Shown: positions 1-12,554 of the stretch, piece after piece
Layout of the letters: every line of letters begins with the position of its first letter
How positions within the stretch are numbered: position 1 is the first letter of the stretch
Origin: Taudactylus pleione
Taxonomy: Eukaryota > Chordata > Amphibia > Anura > Myobatrachidae
Length of the DNA stretch: 64,000 bases
Assembly (NCBI GenBank): GCA_031769625.1
Contig: JAUIMM010000115.1
Location: 13,872,501 to 13,936,500, forward strand
Reading direction: 5' to 3'
Notes under the pieces: generated by a model
Seen by the model: only the letters and a program-made list of their open reading frames with translations
Database searches by the model: none
What the model was told of the DNA's origin: nothing
Program-made: the position numbers and the translations under genes

Positions 1-929
1 ATATATCTGTACTAGGACCCGATATTTAGTCCATAGTGCCACAATTCTATATTAGTATTATAAAACCATTTGGCTCTTACCAGACTCGTGAATAAGGAAG
101 TCCTTTTAATGGTCCCACGGACCAATTTTCTTCAGTTTAAATCAAAACGGGATATTCGCAATGATAGTCCTTTATAATATAGAACTTTTGATGTATACAA
201 TTCGATCAGCCCGCTTGCATAGTTGGAAGCTCCGATTTGAAGGTGCACAAAGGTTCCAATAACATCAGCCTGTGACCACTTCTCTTTAGCCGCTTGCACA
301 CTCTGACTACTGGAGCTTTACCTCCGTTGGATTTCCAAGTGATCGGCTTCAGTGGTGTATAGAGGCACTAATTAAGTCAGCCTGTGACCGCCTCTCTCTT
401 ATCGCCCGTGTGCTGCTAGTCCTGGAAGTCCGTCTCAGTTAGCATATATGCGGCTCACTGTATCTATACAGCAAAGTTTCCAAAGCTTCCAATCATAGCA
501 AGATGATGTCTGGCAAGCAGTACCAACACAATAGAATGTTTTTACTGACGCGTTTCGCTTCCACCTATGGAAGCTTTATCAAAGAGTATGGATCCATCCA
601 ACGGAGGTAAATCTCCAGTAGTCGGAGTGTGCAAGCGGCTAAAGAGAGGTGGTCACAGACTGATGTTATTGGAACCTTTGTGCACCTTCAAACCGGAGCT
701 TCCTAACTATGCAAGCGGGCTGATCGGAATTGTATACATCAAAAGTTCTATATTATAAAGGACTATCATTGCGAATATCCCGTTTTGATTTAAACTGAAG
801 AAAATTGGTCTGTGGGACCATTAAAAGGACTTTCTTATTCACGAGTCTGGTGAGAGCCAAATGGTTTTATAATACTAATATCGAATTGTGGCACTATGGA
901 CTAAATATCGGGTCCTAGTACAGATATAT
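1..929. repeat. Foldback (long hairpin) element with arms of about 333 bp
   Basis: The first 334 bases are the near-perfect reverse complement of 597-929 (for example 1-19 pairs with 911-929). The loop of about 260 bp contains a degenerate copy of part of the arm (near 375-435 against 263-315) and the motif CGCGTTTCGC at 549-558. Few mismatches separate the arms, which suggests a young or gene-converted element. The left end may continue outside the window. There is no credible coding sequence; a transcript would fold into a long double strand. Confidence 0.85.
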
Positions 930-1575
930 GAGGATCCGAATTGTGGTCTATATTTTATACATGTTTTTTATGTGTGTTTAATGTATGTATATTGTCATTT
1001 GATACTCGTTATTGATATAAAATATATTGAGCAAAAATTGGCGTCCTGGTTTAAATTCTGCCCTGTCAATCCTATTTGAGTGTGTTTAACCATTTTTATT
1101 AGCGCACCATCATTTAGTTATTTTTTGTGGTTATTGCAGATTTTCTTGGGAAAATTTGTCTTTTAGTAGGTATACACACCTACTGATGTGTGCTGCTGTA
1201 TGGTGATATAGCAAGATCGTTTTTGATTAGCGCCCATTTTTTTGGGTGTGTTGGGGTTAAATTAATTAATCTTAAAGTGCACCACCTATAAAGGCCATAA
1301 GAAAAACACTGCTCAGACTTTTAACTTAAAGATGAATTTGCTTATATGTAATTGTTGAATGTGTTAAATGCTGCAGGGTAGAATTCCAGCAATAACTTTA
1401 TTTAATTAACTATAGTAGTAATACAAAATATTAGGGTACATGTAAAGTAAGATCATCACTCTCTGGTGTAAAGTTAGAGGGCATTAGGAAACCTAGAGGA
1501 CATTAATAATAACCAAAGAGTGTTACTGGATACAACAAGGGGCAGGGGGAGTAAATGTTAAATGCACAGCACTAT
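930..1575. other. Unclassified non-coding DNA
   Basis: AT-rich sequence with no credible gene. The part from 1085 to 1260 resembles retroelement or snRNA-derived debris, but I cannot assign it. Confidence 0.5.
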
Positions 1576-2174
1576 GGCCCTGATTCAGAGCCGGACGCAA
1601 GTGGCTGCTCGTTCGCTCCGAGCGATGTTTGCCCAACGCAGCATGCGTACGGATCGAAATACGCATGCGCGAACCACTCAGTGCGGCCGAAAATCGTGTG
1701 CTCGCAAAATAGCGAATGCCTGCTATTTTGAGTGACAGAATGAGGCGTATGTGGGTGGTTACAGGGGAAGGTGCTTGAAAACGGGGAGTGGAGATCCGAT
1801 CGCAGGCGTGCTTAAAGGTCAAAACGGGCATTTTATGGGTGTGCATAATTAAAACAGCAGCGTCATTGACCATGTCACTGGGTTATTTTATAGCCAGAAC
1901 TGCTCGCAAAATTGTGGTAGCAAAAACCAACCACAAGAATAGCGAGCAACTCTTACCCTGTTCGATGTACTCGATTAATCTAATAAATAGCGGACATGAC
2001 GTAGGATGCGAGCGGCCAGGGGGCGTATTTTTCCAAAAAACGAACATAAGTTTTGTTCGCTCGTTAAGACATAGAGGCGTGAACAGACCGCAAACAGCGA
2101 ACGGTTCATTTGAATAGCCACCCCTTGTTTTAGAACGAACGACCGCAAATAGCGAGTGGCTCTGAATGAGGGCC
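1576..2174. mobile_element. PIF/Harbinger-type MITE, long subtype
   Basis: The termini are inverted: GGCCCTGATTCAGAGCC at the left, and the right end is the complement of GGCCCTCATTCAGAGCC. TAT lies immediately outside both ends (1573-1575 and 2175-2177), which fits a 3-bp target duplication. The interior has no transposase. It shares a long internal block (from GAGTGACAGAATGAGGCG near 1731) with the element at 44695-45285, so the two belong to one subtype. The ends match the coding Harbinger element at 52458. Confidence 0.85.
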
Positions 2175-2554
2175 TATGTTGCTAATTCAGCGTGCACTGC
2201 TGAACGCAGATTCCCCACCCATTCTGCGATTGTGCAGAATAGGTCCTGCTAACATGCACGCTAGCCCTTGAATGCCTCTGCCTGATTGACAGGCAGAGGC
2301 ATTTATATTTCAGGGGTGGTGCGGGGGCGGCTGGCGTTCCTGGCAACAGGTCATGTCAGTCCTTTTTTTTGGGAGTGTGTAGCCCAGAGACTGCGTGGAC
2401 GTACGCAGTCTGCTAGGCTCGCAAGCCGGTGCCATCCATCATTGCGACCATCGACTAGCTATGGTCGCGATGGTGATCCCAGCACTTCGACCTCTGTGAT
2501 TGCAAGGATGCCTGCGTGCAGCTTTGCAATTGCGACCCTTGCTGAATCAGGCCC
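2175..2554. mobile_element. Truncated MITE with a Harbinger-type right end
   Basis: The right end reads GCTGAATCAGGCCC (2541-2554), the MITE terminus seen elsewhere. The left end is degraded (GCTAATTCAGCGTGC near 2181) and directly abuts the preceding MITE. A 14-bp perfect hairpin with a 5-base loop lies at about 2272-2304. Confidence 0.55.
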
Positions 2555-3622
2555 TTTGTTCACAATAGAATTCTTGTTAATATAAAAATAGTTAGAAAGG
2601 TTTAATTAAACTGTGTAACTAAATAAAATAAAAGTGTATAATAATGTTACAGAAAATAGGGATTTTTTTTATTAAACAGATGTTATTTTGTTGAATGTCA
2701 TAACTTACCTTATCATTTAACCTTAGAAGCGGACATCAAGAGATCCTGGAAAATAAAGATTCATATTGTTTATTGATTTAATTACGAGTGGTTCTAATTC
2801 AACACTATACTATTACAAATAAGAGAATAAAATAAATAACCAGTCGGCGCTAATTACCAGAGAGTGAAAAAGGACTGATGCAATAAGATCGATACAGCTG
2901 CTGTTCCAAAGAAACTTTGTAGTTTCTCCCAAGAAAATCGTAACCATAAATATAAATAAGGAACTGCGCTAGATCAATCAAAATGTATAATCAATCATTA
3001 AAAATAATTTATTCCATCATATAATAATCACATAAACGCATGGGTCCCAGCATAATAAAAACATAACAATATACTCATGTAATGAACATATCAAATTCCT
3101 ATAAGAAAAATGTAAAAGCAATCTTTTCTAAATGGAAAGACAGTGGCTGGTAAGTTAAAAAGTCTCAATGACAAAACTTGATGATCCCGAAAATCCTCTA
3201 TTGTGGAGAATATTGTAACATAGTTCCAATGTGTATCAGAAAAAAAAAAATTGATGCAGGTTGCAAACTATGTATTCCTGTAAGATGCTATTCCTCTGAC
3301 GAAATTACCAGAGCGTAAAGAAATGCGTTAGAAGGAAGGAAGACTGCATAATCCTCTATTGCACACTTGCCATTAAGGAAACCTGCACTATCTGCCTACA
3401 CCTCGTGTGCTACAGAATCTCTGCTGATTGCAGCTACAACAAAGTGGACATACCATCTAGCTCACATCTACCCGCCTGCTCCCCTGCAATATCTATCAGA
3501 GAGACGGGAGTTCTGGCTGGGACGTGTTGGACAGACACCGCCCCCCGCCAGTTAGAGATGCCGGTCTCATCAGACGGGGTGTACGGAGGTATCGGCATTG
3601 ACATCCAGCACGGACCTGGGGG

Positions 3623-4411
3623 TGTCACGGCCAGGGTATTTCAGCATGGTGCTAGGCGGGTGTTACCTGTGAGGTCATTGTGGCGCGGGCTGTCTGGTGG
3701 CGGAGCTGGTGTCTGGCAGGGGGCTTTGGCTGCGCGCGTTGTTGTGCTGGCCTGTTGTCACTCTGCGCTGGTAAGGCCTGGCGGCGTCTCCGTTCCGTTT
3801 GGCATGGGCGCCGCCATCTTGCCTTCTGGCCATGTGATGCGGCTGGCCAATCCTGGTGAGTCACATGTTCCCTCCGGCCAGTAACAGCACGGCATGGGGT
3901 ATTTAGGAAGGGTCAGTGCCTTCCTTCTTTGCCAGTGCAATGTGTATCTCAGCCTAGCTGAGAGGGAGTTCTCTGTGCTTATCCTGTTCCTGTGAATTCG
4001 CTGTCTGCCAGTCTACCTGTCAGCTCCTAGCTCCCACTGGACTACCCCGCTTCCTCCACCACCCTTACCCATACCTGAGTGCCTGAGCCTGCTGACATCC
4101 TGCTCATTGCCTTAGTTAATTACCTGCAAACATGGCTTATTATTTCCTGCATCACTACCTGCATAACTGGTGGATTTTTCCAGTCTCACTACCTGCACAC
4201 CTGGACAGTTCTAATTGTTTCTACTTGGACATTAACCCATTACTCCCACCACAGAACTTTAGTGCATGTTTATATATACCTGGACTTTTATTTACTGCCA
4301 TACTTTATGCCTTCTCAAGCACTTATTAAAAAACCTAGTTTTATTTTTAAACCCGCTTCTGTGATTGCTCCTGCTACCACCCCGGGTCCACAAACAACCC
4401 AGAACATAACA
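3623..4411 (+). mobile_element. Solo LTR of a Ty3/Gypsy-type retrotransposon
   Basis: The segment starts TGTCACGG and ends CATAACA, and GGGGG stands on both sides (3618-3622 and 4412-4416), as expected for a 5-bp target duplication. A diverged copy in the opposite orientation lies at 22123-22970. Both contain the stretch around CCAGTGCAATGTGT (3932 here), probably the transcribed leader. No internal retrotransposon sequence is attached, so this is the product of LTR-LTR recombination. The short reading frames inside it are not conserved between the two copies. Confidence 0.85.
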
Positions 4412-4602
4412 GGGGGTGAGCCATTTCAATATTGGAACAGCTTTACTAGCTCCACACCAATATGCTGCAATTGACAAGCAGTGGTTGTCCACCTTAGTTA
4501 TTTTTGCAAACAACTATTAAATCTATGTGAACATTTATATTGCTCAATTATAGAGACACTGTTGCATCTTACAGGAATACATAGTTTGCAACCTGGAACT
4601 AT

Positions 4603-5141
4603 GGGCCTGATTCAGACCCACTCACAAGCGGCTGTCCGCTCGTAAGTGGGTCGATGTTGTGCACTGCGCATGCGCACGACGGCGGGAGCTCCGTCGCGTG
4701 CATGCGCCAGTCCATGCGAAAGTCCTTCGCTCGTTGTGTCTGATCAAAGGGGGCGTGCTGTCGATGTTGATTGACAGCACGCCCCCTTTGGTGGGCGTGC
4801 CGGGGGCGTGCCTCCCTGGGGGGCGTTCCCAAGGGAACGCCTACAGTCAGAAGCCGGCCCACTGACATCACTAGTGATGTCAGTGGGAGTGATTTTGGCT
4901 CTGATAGAGCCTAAATCACTTCGGGCCTTGCGGTTGAAAACCTCAACCGCTGGCTCCGGCTCGCAGTTTCGATGGTCGCGATGGTCACGACCATCGCGGC
5001 CATCAAACTGCACGCTCGTATAGGCTGTGGGTGGTGACCCACAGCTATACGAGCGTCCAGGAGGACGCTCCAGAATTATGGAGGGCGGCCCTCATTCAGA
5101 GCGTGCGCTCTGCTCAGAGCGTACGGCTCTGAATGAGGGCC
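4603..5141. mobile_element. Harbinger-type MITE with a demonstrable empty site
   Basis: The ends are GGGCCTGATTCAGACCC and the complement of GGCCCTCATTCAGAGCC, flanked by TAT (4600-4602 and 5142-5144). The opposite arm of the surrounding foldback element (about 3214-3224) carries the uninterrupted sequence with a single TAT, which fixes the boundaries and the 3-bp duplication. The interior is GC-rich, with several perfect short palindromes (for example TGACATCACTAGTGATGTCA near 4863), and is non-coding. Confidence 0.92.
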
Positions 5142-5774
5142 TATGTTACAATATTCTCCACAATAGAGGATTTTCGGGATCATCAAGTTTTGTCATTGAG
5201 ACTTTTTAACTTACCAGCCACTGTCTTTCCATTTAGGAAAGATTGCTTTTACATTTTTTTAATAGGAATTTGATATGATCATTACATGAGTATATTGTTA
5301 TGTTTTTATTATGATTTTACTATGCTGGGACCCATGCATTTATGTGATTATTATATGATGGAATAAATTATTTTTAATGATTGATTATACATGTTGATAG
5401 ATCTAGCGCAGTTCCTTATTTATATTTATGGTTACTATACTATTACACAATTAACATCCTAGTATGTAGATAATTATTCAGAGTTATGCCAAGCCAGTCC
5501 TGGGTGGATCATAAATTAGTGGTAGGCTTGGGTGGAGGCACTACATTAACTATAATTATTATCAGCTGGCTTCCGTAGTTTTAGTAATTCACTGGATATT
5601 GAGACAACAGTGGTTACCAGTGGCAACACTGGTGTCGGTGCAGCCAATAGACCCCCTGCATGCATTGGAGGCATGTGTGCCCGAAAAGGCTGTCTGGCCT
5701 CATGGTCAAGGGTTGTGACATAATGACCCACCCAACGTTTTATCACTCTAGGGACATGCTGTTTTGGTTCACGC

Positions 5775-5918
5775 ACGGTTGTGTAAGACCTCTAGAGCTA
5801 GGGAGAGAATCTTCCACCAATACAGCCACCCGCTGTTCCCTTAGTGAATTATTTACACACCGGTACTTAGATGGCCGCCTGGATTTATGCCTCCAGCAGT
5901 AGAGGCTTACACAACCGG
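5775..5918. repeat. Small inverted-repeat element
   Basis: GGTTGTGTAAGACCTCTA at the left is complementary to TAGAGGCTTACACAACC at the right, with about 100 bases between. The size and structure fit a very short MITE or a hairpin. I could not define a target duplication. Confidence 0.5.
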
Positions 5919-5929
5919 CGAGAGACCGC

Positions 5930-7164
5930 AGGACTGCTGACTAGAACAAGACGGGATGGTGATGTAGCAACTGGCTAACTGGAGTGAGGCTGCAGGTAAT
6001 GGTATTAAAACAGGCGTAAAGGACAAGATACACCAGCAGTGACAGATAATGGGTCTCAGGAATTTCCAGGTACAATGATGCAGCTGGGTAGTCAGGCAAT
6101 GAGTGGCACAACAATACTAATTGCTGCAGGGCAGGAGCGACCTGGACTGATATGTAGCAGGATTACAGACAAGCCTGGACTGGACTGGACAAGACTAGAA
6201 TAGACTACGACAAGACTGACAAAAACAGACAGAAACTAGATGGACACAACAAAATAGACAGCCGGGATGCGGCTTTGAGAGCCGGGTGACACTTTGCTGA
6301 TTTGCAGCCTTTGGGCTATGTGGCTTGAGAGCGGGGTAATACTTGGCTAGGAAGCAGCCTATGGGCTGAGGTGCAGCTATGACAGCCGAGATGAGATGCA
6401 GGCTTTGATGTTGCCTTGCAGGCCGTTGTGCGGCTATGACAGCTGAGATGAGATGCAGGCTATGATGCGGCCTTGCGGGCCATGGTGCGGCTATGCTGAG
6501 AAGAAATGCAGGCTATGATGTGGCCTTGTGGGCCGTGGTGCAGCTATGACTGCTGAGATGAGATGCAGGCTATGATGCAGCCTTGCGTGCCATGGTGCGG
6601 CTATGACAGCCGAGATGAGATGCAGGCTGAGGTGTGTCTGGAGCAATATGGCAGACAGGTGAACTCTGGCATGACAGGAACACAGGCAGGAAGCAGACTG
6701 ACACGTCTTGGCTGGACTCTGGGATGAAAGTGCCACAGGCAGATACTAAACAGACAGATAGGTGCAGGACACTGGAACTGTAGAACTTAGGGAGACCGGC
6801 AAAAGTTCAGACTACAGAGAGACATGCATACACTGGTTGTCAGACAGTATAACCGGCATTGAGAGCAAGGCTGGCTGAAACTTAAAGGAAGCAGGGTCCA
6901 ATCAGAACCAATTCCAGGAGAGTAATTCCTAATCAAAGGCATGTGTGTACCTGTTTTGCAGTGAGACAGCTAGTTAATTAGTGAACACATGAAACAACAC
7001 ACACAGACAGCCATGAATGACAGGCTATGAATAGACACAGACAAGACAGGAGTTTCAGCTTCCTGCAAAAAGCCAGAACAAGGACAGGACATGATGCAGT
7101 ATCCCAGTAACAACTATGTCTGGGAACTGCCACCAAGATGATTTGCTAACCACAAATCCTAACA
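5930..7164 (-). mobile_element. Probable LTR (minus orientation) with an internal minisatellite
   Basis: Read on the minus strand from 7164 the sequence begins TGTTAGGATTTGTGG and runs through CT-rich leader-like sequence resembling the other Gypsy LTRs in this window. A tandem array of units of about 60 bp (GATGAGATGCAGGCTATGATG as its core, about 6380-6625) lies inside. The far end is not defined and no target duplication was found. No internal coding region is attached. Confidence 0.5.
6380..6625. repeat. Minisatellite of about 60-bp units
   Basis: Four to five copies of a unit containing GCAGGCTATGATGCGGCCTTG and GGTGCGGCTATGACAGC follow one another with small changes. The reading frame on the minus strand is only a by-product of the repeats. 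Confidence 0.8.
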
Positions 7165-8085
7165 TGTGCCCAACACTTACGTAGATACCGGGCTGCCCCA
7201 GAGGTTCTCCCTGCGCTGCTGGCTCCTCCTCAGTGATTGGGAGCCGGGCACTGCACTGTGATATTAGTGTGCAGCTCCTGGCTCTCTTTCACTGAAGAAG
7301 GTGACACCCAATGTGGTCTGCAACCCCCTAGTGACGCCACTGGTGGTTACATTTATATTTATACTTTTATTAATTTTTATTTTTTTTTATAAAAACAACA
7401 ATTAAGCAATTATCACTCTTTTTCTCTATATACACCAATTGGAGATGGAGATAATTGTCTTTCTTGAAGCATTTGAACCCTATTAATCACTTAGGGTTCA
7501 ATCCAATGCTATCACCAGAATGGGGATCGTTAGAGTTCAGAGCTCATCGATGAAGACCCAGTCTGGAGTGTTAATGACTGCTATTCACTCCCCTAGGTTT
7601 GGTAAGTTTATTGACTGTGGGAGTGGCTCTTCAGCTCCATCTTTTGAGCATATTTCCACATAAGTATGTTCATATTCGTTATCATGGTTTTTGCCTTTGT
7701 TTTATCTCCTACTTCCCTAAACTCAGGATAAAGCACTAAATCATTTTTTCATGTTTACTCGTTGCCCTTGTTGGATAAAATTAATGTTTCCACGAAACAG
7801 AGAATAAATGGAGGAATCAACCCAGACACACGTGATATGCAACGGAGGGATATTATGCATCAAAACCTCTATATTGTAAATATAATAGCTAAGGGGACCA
7901 AAATCTTTGGCACATCTATTCATTAAACTGCTGAAATTATTATAAAAAGCTGAACTATAATTTATCATATTGTGGACTGAATTTTATTTGTCCATTGCTA
8001 TTGTGGCAAGATCAGGATAAGGGTGTCATCTCCTGAGGTAAACAGCTGCAGCTAATTAGTAGTACACCAGTCCAGGCCTAGGTAC
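7165..8085. other. Unclassified non-coding DNA
   Basis: No gene is visible. The stretch 7200-7345 has the look of a dispersed repeat (it ends GACGCCACTGG), and 7360-7430 is T- and A-rich. The remainder is AT-rich single-copy-like sequence. Confidence 0.5.
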
Positions 8086-8089
8086 AAGT

Positions 8090-8624
8090 GGGCCTGATTC
8101 AGCACGGAATGCAACACTGTGTTCGCATTCACCCGGGGCGATGTTTGCAATCTGCGCATGCATACGCATCGCATTGTGCATTTGCGAACCAGCCACTGCG
8201 ATTGGGATGTGATTGCAGTAAGCATGCACAGGAATGGCAGAGTGATTGACAGGAAGTGACCATTTGGGGGTGGTAACGGGGGTTGGTCAGAGAAACGCAG
8301 GCTTGCCTGTGCATGCTTAATTAAGCCCCTATGATTGCATACACAACCTGAGTACTCATTGAGTGCAGGATGTTTAGCAGTTGGTGCATGATGGTTATGT
8401 CAACCACAACTGTGCGTATGGGTTTGATGGTTCTCAATGTTATCAATGTTTTCACGGTCTTGCTAACTAATGTGGATGTATGTAAGGTTTAGTGGACAGA
8501 TTTATGTAGTGCTCTGCGACTGAATCTTGCGCTGTGGTGGCTGTGCAATAGCATTCATTTGCATACTTTTGCAATGGACGGGTGCGTGCGAATGCAACGT
8601 TGGGATCCATGCTGAATCAGGCCC
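8090..8624. mobile_element. Harbinger-type MITE
   Basis: The perfect terminal inverted repeat GGGCCTGATTCAGCA is present at both ends. AAGT flanks both sides (8086-8089 and 8625-8628); a 3-bp duplication (AAG) is also possible if one terminal base belongs to the element. There is no coding capacity. Confidence 0.87.
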
Positions 8625-8839
8625 AAGTATTCACAGCTAGTTTTATTAGCAGCAAAAAATTTAATAAAACATAAAACTAAATGCTTGCCTGTCTGGCATT
8701 AACTAAACAAAATTAATCCCTCTCTCAGGGTGGAAGGACCGAACATTCCTCTCACAAAAAAAGTCTTTAGCACAACACTTACATTCAGTAATTACTCTCA
8801 ACAGGTCTCTGACCTATTCCCCAGGCAGTGAGAGACTGA

Positions 8840-9303
8840 GGCCCTCATTCAGAGGCGGTCGGAGGATGCAAGCGGTCGCTCAGAAACTGGGCGGCCGCTT
8901 GCATCCTGACCGGCCGCCTCTGTTTCGGTCATTAGGCTGTGGGTTTACACCAACAGCTATAACGACCGCTAGGGTGATGGTCGCGATGGTCATAGACTTT
9001 CACTATCACTTGTCGTAAGCCCCGGAGAGCTTCTGGCTCTGTCAGAGCCGGAAGCTCTCCACTGACATCACTAGTGATGTCAGTGGGGCCTCCCCCAAAC
9101 GGCAGGCGTTCCCATGGGAACACCTCCATTTGGGCTGCCACCCCCCTGGCCCGCCTTCCAAATGGGGCGAGCTGTCAATCAACATCGACAGCTCGCCCCC
9201 TTTGGAAAGAGACCCGCTACGACCGGCGCTGTCGGTCATAGCGGATCTCACGCATGCGAAGGAGCCGGCTCCCTCGTGCGCATGCGCACTGGACAAACAT
9301 CGC
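8840..9303. mobile_element. Harbinger-type MITE lacking its right end
   Basis: The left end GGCCCTCATTCAGAGGC is typical. The interior shares blocks with the 4603-5141 element (GGGGCGAGCTGTCAATCAACATCGACAGC and TGACATCACTAGTGATGTCA types). The sequence stops matching at about 9303, and no CTGAATCAGGCCC end follows. Confidence 0.75.
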
Positions 9304-11545
9304 ACTGGACATATATATCTCCAGAGAGATATGTTATCCTGCACTGGATCAAAAAAATCGAATAATCAAATGCATATACAAACCTGCAGTGAAAGGAAAT
9401 GAATTCAGATAATGATTAAATTTGTATATAATATAAAAAGTAGCTAGAGGTGCTTTCAGGAATCAAATAACAAGTACTTAGACCATAGTAATTAGTATTA
9501 ATAGTTATGTATTATATAGAGTCAAATTAAAATATAACCTTTATTGGTTCTTCCCATTACAAAAAGGGCATATAATGAATCTTATATAGCAGATATGGTG
9601 CAGTTATCCCTAAAACAACAAATACATATATGAAAAACATACACATATAAACAGAAAATCAAAAAATAAAGCAAATATCAAGTGCATTTCTCGAATGATT
9701 CTCAAGTGGTGAAAATTACTGGTAAGAATATATCACTTCAATAAGTAAAAATGTCAATTTAGGTATGGATCCCAAATAATAAATAATCAAACATACATAT
9801 AAAATAATTCAAATTTAGATGGATATCCAACCTTACATATTTCCATACCCAGTTTTATTGTCAGCAATTATCTCTTATATTTTATACATCCCTCATTCAA
9901 ACAAAAAGGGGGGGAGGGGTTAAAAGAGTATATATAATGTGTCTCTAATGTATTTGGTTTTCTGTCTATAATAGAATAACCAGGTAGCCACAGTATAAAT
10001 GGAATAGAGATAAAGAAACGAAAACTAAAATCCTCAAGTTAGTATTGAGGGTAAAACCTTAGTTTAGAAAAAAGGATACATTGTTTTGAAAATATCAAAT
10101 TTGTTGCAACATTTGCTAAGTGTCTCTCCGCCGACATCAAGTAGCCAATGCCCTTAATCACAGTTTTATACTATTATTTCAATGGACATATATACTTGTA
10201 GAATAAATTGCATTTAATCACTCTAGTGCAGCAATCATATGTTCAGAGAAAACACACAAAGAAACGGTGGATTCAAAAAAACTTGGTACTAATTCCAATA
10301 TACTGATTGATTCCTTGCATGATTTGTACAGCATTAGTACAAAAAAAGTGTTTATAAAAAACAATATGGCTTCACCAAAACACATGAGTATACATGAATA
10401 TATTATGATATTACCCCAGAGTTCCTAGAACAGTGCCAATAGAAACAACAGTAAGTGCGGGAGACGCTGAACCTGTGTGCGGTGTTAGTCGGTCCCTGTT
10501 GCTAGAAGCATTGCAGGGGCCGAATGCACCACTGGGACCAGTCACTACACACCGGAAAATAAATATCTGGGATGCCATTAGATAGTGATGGGTTGCTGAC
10601 ACCTTGAACTGCCATTCATGGTTCCCTCCTGCAGCTGGGAACCATGACAGGATGCGCGTTTCACCTATGTCGGGCTTGATCACCTATTTACCTGACTGCA
10701 TGTTCCAGAGAGTGGATTAAATATGAAGTGGTCACCAATCCCATTTAAGCCAACATGACTGGTCGGTCTATGTCTATCAAACTTGATAGGTCAAATATGT
10801 CCAGGTGAGGACCTATACAATGTTATTATTGTAAATGAGAGCCTTTCTCCTTACGATTTATTCTTAAGTTTATTCTACGTTAATTATGTTTTCTTAGAGA
10901 TTGATCATTTAAGTGCCTGTATATAGAGTAAGGTCACTTATGGTTGTTATTAAGATAACCCAATATAATAGCACATTTATTAAGCACTTATATTGTCGAT
11001 CTGAGTTTATTACCAAAGAGTTTTAGAATTTTTATATTATCTTAAGGCATATATTTATTGTCACTGATATCTTGATCAACATTCTAAAGTATGTCAATAT
11101 TACCTTTACACATACAGTCCAAGTTATTATTATTGGTCTACTGTATATAAAATTAGTTTATTGCTGTACCCTATTAATGTAGTGAGAAATAAAAAAGAGA
11201 AAAAGTATAAATATTTTTTTAAAATAAATATCTATCCCAAAAAAAATTTTTAATAAATAAAATAGAAAGAATTGCCCAGTAAATGTAATAACCGTATTTA
11301 ATGTATAGACATAAAAATTGCAATGTGTGATGATCCTATACATATAAAAAATTGGTATATTTTTTATATATAATGTATATTTATTGAAGTATTACAAACA
11401 GAGATAAAACTATCTCCTAGGAAAATGTATCCCTTATGTAGAATATAGTGAATCCTGTATATGTGGAATAGAAATAGAGCTCTATGGAGTTACTGTGTAT
11501 TATTTTTCCATACTTGTTATCCAAAGGTGACAGCGGATAGCAGTC
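9304..11545. other. AT-rich unclassified DNA
   Basis: No credible gene. It probably contains one or more diverged interspersed repeats: ATAACCTTTATTGG near 9533, and a GC-richer block at 10420-10680 ending in GCGCGTTTCACC (10654), the same module that appears in the foldback elements. The stretch 10850-11400 is very AT-rich. Confidence 0.5.
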
Positions 11546-11717
11546 TAAGGGGGAGATGTATCATACCTTCGAGAGAGATAATGTGGAGAAGTTGCCCATA
11601 ACAATCAATGAGCTTCTAGCTATCATTTATGTAGCACAAAGTGACAGAAACTGGTTGATTGCTTTGGGCAACTTCTCCACTTTATTTGTTTTGAACGTTT
11701 GATACATCTGTCCCTTA
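11546..11717. mobile_element. Short MITE, GGGGGAGATGTATCA-ended
   Basis: TAAGGGGGAGATGTATCA at the left is complementary, with one change, to TGATACATCTGTCCCTTA at the right. The interior is itself partly palindromic (GGAGAAGTTGCCC and GGGCAACTTCTCC). A related interior occurs at 39204-39586 and in a fragment near 36425. Confidence 0.75.
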
Positions 11718-12540
11718 ATATTTTGTTTAATTGCCCCTTACATACTGGTTGCTCTCATATCCAGCTACATGATAACACCCACACTGGCAGTCTGTCTACA
11801 GTTGATTTGACTGCTAACTGACAATTTGTCACACCTACCACATGAGACCACCTTCAGAATTTTGTTCCAGGGTCTCTTTAAACTAGAAAATTCACTCCTT
11901 ACACTACAATAGAAAAGTCATATGAACAAGCTTATAGTCAAGACAAATATGTTGTTATTTTAGAACAAAAGATTTTGTAGCAATATAAATAATTTTCGCT
12001 AAGTTATTATGAAGGCACAGCATAAATATTAATCAAAACTGGAAGTACAATCAATATTAAATAGAATATGGAAAGAAACAATTCACCTTTCAAACAAAAG
12101 CTCACCATCTGTCAACTTGTATTGCTCCTGAATCAGCATGGGTTTTGTTGTGAATTTATATATTCCCATAGGACTACTGCAAACTTGTATAATACTTTAT
12201 ATTGGTGCTTTATGAGAAAGATATTGTTATGCTGCTGTGTGATGCAAATTGCTGCTCTAACATGAAGCAGCTTTACAGATGCTGCTTTACAAATTTTGGA
12301 TTCAATTTAAAGTGGAGAAACTTTGCAGTATATTCACACTGTAAAGTGAAAAACAAGTGTCATTTTGTTCTGATCCTATAGTTAACCAAATATTACAATA
12401 CCTCCAATGACTAGCACATTTTCCAGCACTAGCTATACAGGTAAGTCCACCTTGACATATGATAAAAAGATGCTCATTGCTTCTGTAAGGAAACTCTCAC
12501 AATCACCTTTGTGAACAATTTTGGAATTGGAGGCCATGGC
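11718..12540. other. Unclassified non-coding DNA
   Basis: Nothing recognisable. Small reading frames here show no domain or codon signal. Confidence 0.5.
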
Positions 12541-12554
12541 CCAAATGTAATAAC

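Larger units (their letters stand above)
2804..5447. repeat. Foldback element 2 with a solo LTR and a MITE inside
   Basis: The left arm (about 2941-3288) is the reverse complement of the right arm (about 4566-5434, interrupted by the MITE at 4603-5141). The sequence ACTATACTATTACA occurs at 2804-2817 and again at 5434-5447 and may be a 14-bp target duplication, giving an element of 2818-5433. The arms carry AATAAA-like motifs and contain no gene. The centre includes a GAAATGCGTT motif near 3321 and the solo LTR. The asymmetric 120 bp between 2818 and 2940 is unexplained. Confidence 0.75.

Noticed and set aside
3405..3884. 159-codon frame across the first solo LTR boundary
   Set aside because: It crosses the LTR edge at 3623 and is not kept in the sister LTR at 22123-22970.
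4599..5023. Overlapping frames in the GC-rich MITE
   Set aside because: They arise from palindromic non-coding MITE sequence and recur on both strands in other MITE copies.
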